Source: Setomelanomma holmii (lineage: Eukaryota; Ascomycota; Dothideomycetes; Pleosporales; Phaeosphaeriaceae). Taken from it: DNA of 64,000 nucleotides. The stretch spans positions 62,001 to 126,000 of the forward strand of contig ML978172.1 in NCBI GenBank assembly GCA_010015745.1, given 5' to 3'. The notes under the pieces are model-generated. The model saw only the letters and a list, made by a program, of their open reading frames with translations, was not told the DNA's origin and did no database searches. Both the position numbers and the translations under genes were made by a program. Shown piece after piece: positions 56,039 through 64,000 of this stretch. Numbering within the stretch: the first letter of the stretch is position 1; every line of letters begins with the position of its first letter.

Positions 56039-56649
56039 ATGAAACCGACTAACGATTTTCCCGCCGAAGCCAAATACGAGACTCTCCGTCTCTTCAAACA
56101 AGAGTTTCCACCGAGGAGGCGTTGCAAGACTACCATGGAGACCCCGTAGGATTCTCTCTTGCTCTTGCAGAGCTCAACCAAGAAGTGTTCGAAATATTGA
56201 AATATCGAAATCAACCCGCTTTGAAAACGTTTGTTTACCGATTTCTCAGGCAGCGCAGGGCAAGGGATGTACTAGGTGAAGATAATTACGGTCATCAAAC
56301 TTGGACCGAGCACTTTGACGCGTCCGCTCGAAAAGTACCGACAACGTTGCATGCACAACTTAGCATCGATCAAAATACCGGTGAACTCGACTAGACCATG
56401 GCAACCCGCGATTGTCCCAACAAATGGCCAGCTGCGGACGACTTGGCTTTGGCGAAACGCGACCGTCTAAAATTGCGAGTGGTAGACACAGAGCGGAGAC
56501 TGCAAGACGCAAAAGAGAAGCTGTATGCGCATTTGGCAGAGATCTGGGGTCGCGGAGACGTGCATGCGGCACGAAGGGAGAATAGACTAGCGAATGAGGC
56601 GGCGCAAAACGACGAAGAGGATCTCGGGATTGGCGACATGTTTGGGTAA
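56039..56649 (+). pseudogene. Hypothetical gene with a frameshift and one TAG
   Basis: From ATG 56039 the frame reads PTNDFPAEAKYETLRLFKQE, then needs a one-base shift near 56110 to continue as TEEALQDYHGDPVGFSLALA, ELNQEVFEILKYRNQPALK and RARDVLGEDNYGHQTW. It meets TAG at 56392-56394 and goes on in the same frame to 56649 (ATRDCPNKWPAADDLALAKR ..., NDEEDLGIGDMFG). ATG 56398 could start the last 83 codons alone. The coherent helical, charged composition suggests one former protein of about 200 residues. No domain recognised. A sequencing error is possible for either lesion. Confidence 0.5.
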
Positions 56650-57416
56650 GAGGACTGGAAGCGTAAGGATATGTTGGATAATGCAGGCTCCATTTCTCCA
56701 AGGAGAAACTCCACTTCGCTCTGTTCTAAATCGTTCGCAAACTGACTCTCAACTATCAACTCTCTCAACACACGGCTTGACCAGTGCTTACGCGATATGC
56801 TCTTGTTTGACACATAGATAGTTCTTCCAAGCAAGAAGATATCTCCAGGTTGATGGTGCGTCTAACGGCGCGCGGTTAAAAACCGAAACACGAAGAATTA
56901 ATGATATGTGCAGGCTCTGAAGCGTGAAGTGGCAAGAGTTGAATCGACCTAGTATGTCCTCCTTTATTGGCCGATTCTCAGAAGACATCGTCTAGCTTGC
57001 TGAAGTTCGTGACCGCAATACTCGAAATGACATTAACGTTGGATATACCGCTCTACGCTCCATTGCACCGCACCGCCTACATGACTCCTTTTGTTCCTTC
57101 CCCTTACTGCGGCATATCCTCTTCGAGTTCTTCTGCGTCCCGAATGCGATAGACAATTTGATACCTCTTGACCGGTCCACGACTGCAGCTCTTTGGAACC
57201 TACAATAAACCATTCAACGTGCCTGTTGGAGGGGTCTCGATAGCTCCATACTGCATATTACATATCTGAATGTGGCAAAGACGCTTCATATTTCTATTTC
57301 ACGAGGACGAGGTGCAGAGCTTCGGATCCCGCTGACAGAGTTTCGCCTGTCTGCGACGTAGGCCATCAGATCTTTACCAGGCTTGTCTTCTTCACAATAA
57401 TCACATCCCCTTCTTC
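56650..57416. other. Intergenic
   Basis: No gene or repeat recognised between the broken small gene and the 3' end of the surface-protein gene. Confidence 0.4.
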
Positions 57417-58444
57417 TCAGTACTGTCTCGCATTCCCAGGCAACTCAACTGGCGCATTCCCACTCAACTCCACAGGCTCAGTGTACCCTGCTCCGCCATG
57501 TCCAACCTCACCTCCACGGTGCGCATACTTCTCCGTCGCCGGCGCCTCCGCCATATACGTCCCAGCGGGCGCCTCTGTAGCCGCGGGTTGATACCCGTTG
57601 CTCGTGTATGGCGCCTCGTATGCGCTAGCAGCATTCTTTGCATTCTTTTTCCTTCGCCATAGGAAGAACCCGATTGCGCCGAGTAATGCGAGACCGCCGA
57701 CGACACCGCCCACAATGCCGCCGATGGCACCGCCGGAGAGACCGCTGCTGGAGTTGTTCGTGGGTGTCGCGGAGGAGGAGGACGATGCGGTTGCTGAGAT
57801 CGATGCAGTTGGTGATGAAGCAGCGCTACTTGACGTTGATGAGCCAAGGAGTGCGTTGATGTTGATGGAGTACGATGTCGCTGAGGGGCGTGCCGAGCTT
57901 AAGGACGAGTATGCCTGATTGCTCAAAGCCTTCGATAAATTGGCGACTGGGTTTTCTTGGGTGGCCCAACAGATGTTGATTTGATTGGTAGTTTGTGTAC
58001 ATTGTTCTCTGCGCGACGACAAATGTCAGCTTTCACTCCTACGTATCACAACGATACATGTAGCACCACTCATCTTCATATTTCTGGTAGCTCCCACGTT
58101 ATCGGTCCAGGTTTGTGCACTTACGTGTTCTTCAAACAACAGAACCCAGTTGATCCTGGTGTACATTTATCCTGGGCACCAGATGCAGCGTTGTTCGCGC
58201 CTTTGCAGTCAACGTCCATGCCAGTGTAGCATACTGCTTTCGGATCGCCAGGATTGCAACAGTAGTACTTGTTGATTAAGTCGTCGTGCGCGCATACTGA
58301 AGGTGGCGTGCACGACAAGCCAAAGCCACTCGTGCAGAAGAATTTGGTCGAGTTGCTGGCGTAGTAGAGTCTGTCATATGCGGCAGCGACGTATGCGACG
58401 TGTATGGCGAGCGCGCATGCGAAAACGGCCCGACCTCGAGCCAT
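57417..58444 (-). CDS. Single-pass surface protein with Cys-rich ectodomain
   Basis: 303 residues from exons 58125-58444 and 57417-58008 (116-bp GT-AG intron, in phase). In order: a signal peptide (MARGRAVFACALAIHVAYVAAA), a Cys-rich ectodomain of about 100 residues (FFCTSGFGLSCTPPSVCAHD, YYCCNPGDPKAVCY, CTPGSTGFCCLKNT), a Ser/Thr-rich stalk (about residues 140-185) likely to be O-glycosylated, one membrane span (GGAIGGIVGGVVGGLALLGA), an RRKKN stop-transfer signal, and a ~75-residue cytoplasmic tail. The architecture resembles fungal wall sensors (WSC/Mid2-like) without a recognisable WSC domain. ATG 58444 is chosen because it directly precedes the signal peptide. Confidence 0.85.
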
Positions 58445-60376
58445 AACGGCGAATATGCGGAAGTGGTGATACAAAGATGGAAAATGCGCGAGAAGATTGA
58501 TAGTAGAAGGTGTATAGAGTCTTTGGTACGAGCCAGGCAGGCGGTCGCAGCGAGGTTGGCCCAGCGCCTGCGGCTTATCAGGCTTACGTTCCGAGGCGGA
58601 GTCGAGTTGCACGCCTTAAGATCTTTATTTGTCAATCAGCGCTGTTCCCCTTTGCGATTGATGTCGCGAACTAGATGAATGCTAAGCCAATCAAGCCGGC
58701 AGTGGCTGTGGAGTTACAGTAAGCGATCAAATGGGAGATCGTGAGGCCTGCTAAGCTTTGAGGCTAGCATGAATGGCGGAGAAGAACCCGGGCAGCGCAG
58801 TGCAGACTCACTCTTGGGGTGCAACACCTTTCCATGGACCCTGATTTTGACATACTCTTCTTTCGACTTAGAGCTTCAGCCCTACAATATGTACACAAAA
58901 TTTATCCAGCTTGTCCGCAGACATGTGGACCTCGTGAACGGGTTGAGGCTCTGATTTCCGCGGGCGGGTATTATGACAGGCTAAGACCAACATGAAACAA
59001 TTAATGGCTTATGACCCTGTAGATCGGATCGAGGCCACGAAGACGACCGTACAACGTCGTTCCTTCGTGTCTTGCCCTTGGGTCCGAGTCTTTCCTGTGG
59101 CTGAGTGTGCAACGTCTGCTGCAATCCAACTGCAGCCATTGCGACTATTGGGGGCAGCGTTTGCTGTGCCATAGCTTGTGAGGATGCAGGAAAGGCTCAT
59201 CACTTCAATATTTGAAGCGGCCACGCGCTTGTTGACATCGTCCGGCGACACGCTGCTCGCATGCTGTATCCTGTAATGCAGCGCATCGGATCAGCAGATT
59301 CCCAAAAGTGTAGCACCCAGGTACACTGGTCTTTTGCGCTCACACAATCATGAGCCGCCCCACCTATCAAGTCTACGTCGCTTGGTCTATTGTGACCTTA
59401 AGGCAGCATCAAAAGCTTGAAGCTGTGGTTTATGTTCCCAACATTGCACATACCTCAACTCCGACTGTCAGCCATCATGTGATCGCGCGTCTCAGGCGCG
59501 CTGTGTCCGTGCTTAACTTATCGATACTTCAGGTCAGCTCGAATTAGTACGCCTTGAGTATCAAGCTTGCGTCTGTTCACATTGACTTCCTATAAGAGCC
59601 TTCTCTGGAGCTAATACTGCTAACGCGATAGGACTCTTATCTAATAAAGCCCGCCAACGAGACAATGAGCACTTTGCTAATTAGGCTTTTTTCTATAGTA
59701 GGCATTTCTCCAGATCTACTCGACACTAGAACAGCTTTTCGCCAATAGAATTAGCTTGCAACCAACTATGCGTGGGTGAATAGAGGCAATCGTAAGATGT
59801 TGCAAGCGCCTAGCATGTGTACGTTCTCATTGTGCCTGATGCAACGTACTTGATCACGTTCTGTATCAGTTTACTTTACGTACTGAGGTATGTGCAAGAG
59901 CTAGCCCTTTATCGTGGGTATTGTCAGGACATAGCGCATTTTTCACTCTCCCGCAAGCCCTGGGCGATGTCTAGTGGTATACAGGTTTCGACTCTAGTTC
60001 GAAACAAAGTCTGAAAGATGCACGAGATTTATCTCGATACCGTGAATTGCCTTGAACATCCCAACACTAGATTCGATGATGGAGGAGTTAGCGCTCGATC
60101 CTGCTAGGAGAGAGAGAGTGCATTGCTTCGTCCGGCCGTCCCTACACCGCCCATCCTTCCTCGCTCGATGACCCCGGCACCATGGCCCAACCCATCAGTG
60201 CTACCAAGTCTCAAGAACCCCACTCCTTACTACTACAAAATGGGCACCTCTCCAAGGTCTGTAGCTCCTAGTTCAGCGAGCTTCCCGTGAACAATTCCAA
60301 CGCTCTTCTAGCGCTCTCGTCTTCTCTTCTACGCCATAACAACAATGCCCGAATACCATTTCGTGAGAGGCCTGTC
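58445..60376. other. Intergenic with one copy of a 254-bp repeat
   Basis: No supported gene. It includes the surface-protein promoter and the dispersed repeat at 59474-59727. Confidence 0.4.
59474..59727 (+). repeat. 254-bp dispersed repeat, copy 1
   Basis: Similar in the same orientation to 62133-62386. Shared landmarks include ATCATGT, GCGCGCTGTGTC, AATACTGCTAACGCGA, ACTCTTATCTAA and GTAGGCAT. No coding potential, terminal repeats or target duplication seen. It may be part of an old transposon or a duplicated fragment. Confidence 0.65.
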
Positions 60377-60837
60377 TCAATTTTCAGGCTTCTTACGATC
60401 CTGCAAGCCAGGGTAAATAGTAAGTAGGACCAGTACGATGGGCGCCGGAGCCTGTGCGCCAATGCATAGTTCTAGTTGGACGTCCTCGAAACCTTTAGTG
60501 TTTTCGTCGCAACAAATCTCATAGTTCCCCGTCCCCATTGCTGGCTGCGATCCAGTATCTCGAAGCCGTAGTGTCACGTCTTTTTCGACGCATCAAGAGT
60601 CAAACATCTATCGTGTACTTGTGCGTAAGGATTCGCGGTCGCAGGAGTACCCTCGACTTGTTTGACGCGGCACACATACTCTAACTTGTCTTTCACGAAG
60701 TACATGTTAGTAGTTAGGAGCAGGTATGATAATATGATGTGAGTTGTATTGTCCTGTGTCGGACTGAGGTGTCCGTAACCTGAGTTATATACATGAAGTA
60801 GTGGGCTGATTGGTTGGTGGATAATCCACGTGACCAT
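60377..60837 (-). CDS. Weak hypothetical gene with a possible frameshift
   Basis: Two minus-strand frames (60574-60837 and 60377-60577) would join through a one-base shift at an A5 run near 60587. The sense would read MYFVKDKLEYVCRVKQVEG ..., TLDASKK, then DVTLRLRDTG ..., NYEICCDENTKGFEDVQLEL. The composition is protein-like, and ATG 60705 is the likely start. No domain recognised. The single-base shift may be a real lesion or a homopolymer error. Confidence 0.3.
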
Positions 60838-61125
60838 GCAAGTGCCCTAGGCTTACAGTACACAGCAAAGTTAACAACTGCATCAAGCGAAGCCCACGAC
60901 CTTGTGGGTGCTTGAAACGCTTGCTGTCGAGTCCTTATCCACCCTATTTGGACGACATTAGTAGTGGTAGACCACAACAGCATCTTAGGCAAACATCCCT
61001 CCCACAAACCTGACAGATAGCTTCCCATGGCTGGCACAGCGATCTCGCTCTCGATACAGAAAAACGAGACCATCAATGAAGCCGGCGTTGAGTCTGCTCC
61101 GTGCTCCAGCAAGTACAGTCACCTG

Positions 61126-61930
61126 CTATGGCCCAAATTTTCTCGCCAAGAATTTCTCAAGCGAAAGACCCATATGCCCCTCAACAAACACAGAGACGTA
61201 AACGTTATATTCGTCTGTGTCAACCTCGTTGAGCATAGCATGATCGAAAAAGAACCAGCTTCCTTCAGGGATATTGCCGCTTCCAAGGAAGTGATTGCGC
61301 TCCATTGACTGGTCGTCGGATCCAGATGCGTCTTCATTGTCATCAAGAACGCCTTCACCGTCACCAGGAATGACTTCAACCGCTTGCTGACCGTCGCCGA
61401 GGGCTACTGGATTCATGTACATCTCGTCTTCGCATTTGCAAAGCTCTTTGTCAATGGGACCAGGAATGGAACATGTGTGAATTGTGTTGTATTGGTTCTA
61501 TGGAAGGAGCAAGCTATGTACGAACCCGCGAGCAGGCGCTAAGCCCAGAATGTGCTAGCGTGAGACAGAAGATGGTATGAGAACCTAGGACAGAACACCA
61601 GAGGGCCACGGTATATCACCGTGGCTGACACTCTTCCTTATTGGCGTTCAGATATTCGTGGACTTGGGAGACGAAATCATGCAACGATAATGGAGACCCA
61701 TTCTCCTTGTCGATGACTAGCGACTCTGGTGCCTCATATGGGTCCTCGTCCTCGTCAGTCTTGTCGAGAGCAGCCTTCTGCGTGCACCTATCGATGTTGA
61801 CCTCGATATTAGTAAAGGGCGTTAGATAGGTTGGATTTTGTCTGGTTGCAGGCACCTGGCGCTTCTGGGAGGACGGGTTAACGCCTTGATCAAATGGCTG
61901 CTTCGGCTTATGCTGGCGCTTAGGCGCCAT
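61126..61930 (-). CDS. Hypothetical acidic protein, probably two exons
   Basis: Frame 1 (61616-61930, ATG 61930) begins MAPKRQHKPKQPFDQG and ends HEYLNANKEECQPR. Frame 2 (to 61126) contains ELCKCEDEMYMNPVALGDGQ, an acidic DDNEDASGSDD stretch and SWFFFDHAMLNEVDTDEYN. They could be joined by a GT-AG intron between about 61610 (CACGGTGATA) and 61500 (TTCCATAG). The splice junction is a guess. No domain recognised. Confidence 0.4.
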
Positions 61931-62583
61931 CTCAACAACGGCTGGATTGTGCTCTCAACAAGCTCAACACCAAGAAAACGCGATATATGAGCAATTTGGC
62001 GTACGACAGCAGCTTCAATAGGCTATCAATGGCCGCTGCATCGATTTGCTAACCAATTACTATGGGAGCTGATGTTCTCAGGCACTACGCTGACCGAATC
62101 TAGGGTGCTCTCAGTATTTCGGAAACCACAATATCATGTAACGGCGCGTCTTAAGCGCGCTGTGTCTGTGCTTCACTTATCAATACTCCCAGTTGTCTCA
62201 AAGTACTACGCTGTAACCCTCAATTTCTTATCTGTTTATATTAATCTATAATAAGATGCTTTACCATAGCTAATACTGCTAACGCGACGAGACTCTTATC
62301 TAACGAAGCCTGCAATTAAGGCAATGAATACTTCACCAAACGAGCTTTCTCCGAAGGTAGGCATCTCTTCAGATTTCTTTGACACTCATGCTAATGAGAC
62401 TAGCTCTCAAGTAGTATCGAAAGGCGTTAAAACTCGATCCAAGCGACTATCGTGTGGCATAGAATATGTCTGCCGTTTTCTTCGAACTTGGTGGCTATGT
62501 TTCAAGGGCGGAGATACAAAACCCCTTGTGTTATCTTGCTATTCTGCACCCAGACTATCTGACTAAGCTTCTCCATACGACTA
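61931..62583. other. Intergenic with second copy of the 254-bp repeat
   Basis: Holds the repeat at 62133-62386 and the left target TA (62582-62583) of pogo element 6. No gene supported. Confidence 0.4.
62133..62386 (+). repeat. 254-bp dispersed repeat, copy 2
   Basis: Direct repeat of 59474-59727, moderately diverged. It lies about 200 bp upstream of pogo element 6. Confidence 0.65.
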
Positions 62584-64000
62584 ACGTGATTTATTACCAT
62601 CCCGACAAAATCACCATTCCGCCAGCCCCACCAAAACGCGTGCACTTGTACACTTCGATCTACAATGCTACCTACACAACGCGTTAAATCTCCTTAAAGA
62701 GAAGGTAGGCTTACTCTTGCCTGTAATTCAATTCAAAAGAAACAGTTAAAAAGCGTAAGCAAAGCTGCTGCTCTGTTTAACGTTCCTCTTTCAAACCTCC
62801 GCAACTTACGCGCAGGCGCATTACCAAAGCCAATTGCGCACATCCACTAACGCAAGCTGAAGCTTGTTGAAGAGCAGTCGCTTGTTCAATGGATCCTAGA
62901 CCTCGATTGTCGCGGCTTTCTACCCTACATCATCGACGTACAACGAATGGCAGGCGTTCTACTTGCGGCGCACGGCCAAATTCCTCCTCCTCCGCCTGTA
63001 GGCAAGTGCTGGGTGTCACGCTGGATTAAAGGGCAGTCTGAGCTTGCGAAAAAGTGGAGCAGAAAGCTACACTCTCAGCGCGCAAAATGCGAGGATCCTG
63101 TCAAGATCAACGCGTGGTTTCAGCTTGTACAGGGCATGCGCAATGCGTACGGGATACTTGACGAGGATGTATACAAGTTTGATGAGACTGGCTTCATGAT
63201 GGGTGTTGCAGGCTTGTCAAAGGTTGTCACTTGCTCAGGACAAGTTGGACAAGCAGTTGACATCCGGCCAGGCAACCGCAATTAGGTCACAGCAATTGAG
63301 TGTATCAACGCGTCTGGCTGGTGTCTGCCACCCTTCTTGATCCTTGAAGGCAAGCTTCACCAGGCAAGCTGGTGTACAGCACTCCCACGCGACTGGGCAA
63401 TTGCTCTAAGTAACAATGGTTGGACAACTGATCGCCTTGGCTTTGACTGGTTGCAGCACTTCAACAGACAAACGCAGTCGCGTACAACAGGCGCGTACAG
63501 ACTCCTTATTGTAGATGGCCACAGCAGCCACGCAACACCTGAGTTTGACCAGTACTGCAAGGACAACAAGATTGTTAGCCTCTGTATGCATCCTCACACC
63601 TCACACCTTCTTCAGCCTCTTGATGTCGGCTGCTTCTCTCCTCTCAAGGTGGCATATGGACATGAGGTGTCTGAGCTTGCCCGCCAAGGCGACTTTCATG
63701 TCAACAAGCTTGACTTCTTGTGGATATACCAGAAGCTTAGACTAACAGTCCTGTCAAAGAGCAACATCCAGGCTGGCTTTGAGGCGACAGGACTCATACC
63801 ATCATGTCAAGAACGCGTCCTTTCCAACCTTACTGTAGTCAGAACGCCGTCTCCACTAAGGACAGCACATAACAAAGCTGTCTGGACAGCAGAGACTCCA
63901 CGGACAACTACTCAGCTTGAGCAGCAGGCTCGTCTTATACGAGGTCTACTCCAGCGACAATCACAGAGCCCTACTAGTCAAGCTATCTCTCAGCTTGGCA
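62584..64000 (+). mobile_element. Pogo/Fot-type element 6, left part (runs off the window)
   Basis: Begins ACGTGATTTATTACCATCCC immediately after TA at 62582-62583. The right end is beyond 64000. Its sequence is the closest relative of element 5 (31760-32702), which preserves the right end of this subfamily. Confidence 0.85.
62740..64000 (+). pseudogene. Transposase of pogo element 6 (partial, two or more stops)
   Basis: One long frame with stops near 62848 and at 63283-63285. N-terminal Psq-type helix-turn-helix (SVSKAAALFNVPLSNLRNLR), CENP-B region (WILDLDCRGFLPYI, KCWVSRWIKGQSELAKKWS), then the DDE core. The first Asp is in KFDETGFMMG (63177), the second in LLIVDGHSSHATPEF (63502), the third in HLLQPLDVGCFSPL (63604). 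All three catalytic Asp codons are intact. The TAG at 63283 replaces a Trp codon kept by elements 1 and 2 (GNREW). The C-terminal zinc knuckle lies beyond the window. Confidence 0.85.

Overview
The window is filamentous ascomycete nuclear DNA. Its genes have several short GT-AG introns (45-116 bp), and Ras1, PP4 catalytic subunit, GMF, HET-domain and HET/NB-ARC/TPR genes are all present. Transposon copies are full of TAG stops at positions where sister copies keep Trp. That pattern looks like repeat-induced point mutation (RIP). A Dothideomycete is my best guess, but it is inference from gene style only.

Layout. 1-4055: two pogo/Fot-type Tc1-mariner elements lying end to end on one shared TA. 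4.5-6.2 kb: a decayed Baeyer-Villiger monooxygenase. 6.5-20.1 kb is the gene-rich core: a small membrane-anchored protein, PP4 catalytic subunit, an F-box gene with one internal stop, a MYND zinc-finger protein, Ras1, a MoCF/CinA-like protein and a divergently transcribed GMF (ADF/cofilin family). 21-25.4 kb: tRNA-like sequences, a decayed HET-domain gene, and a gene whose 3' end is supplied by a solo LTR.

25.7-47.7 kb is a transposon-dominated block. It holds a 5.56-kb hAT element with a 1.85-kb pogo element nested in it, a pogo 3' fragment, a small NTF2-like gene, and an internally deleted pogo element. It also holds a HET-NB-ARC-TPR (NLR-type) gene broken by three hAT-type insertions, a second solo LTR, a disordered basic protein, and another complete-ended hAT element. 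All hAT-type insertions have 8-bp target duplications, complete pogo elements are flanked by TA, and both solo LTRs have 5-bp duplications.

47.7-62.5 kb is mostly non-coding. It contains a three-zinc-ribbon protein (49.8-51.0 kb), a broken small gene (56.0-56.6 kb), a single-pass surface protein with a Cys-rich ectodomain (57.4-58.4 kb) and a few weak hypothetical genes. At 62584 a further pogo element starts and runs off the window.

How it fits together. The conserved genes (PP4C, Ras1, GMF, zinc-ribbon protein) are intact. The two self/non-self recognition type genes, HET and NLR, are both dead and lie in or next to the transposon block. The main interest is the well-dated, nested insertion record, including short non-autonomous hAT elements and a 169-bp LTR family, and several genes with unusual ends: an open frame after the PP4C stop, an ATG-only first exon in GMF, an 18-nt exon in the MoCF gene, and an LTR-supplied C-terminus.
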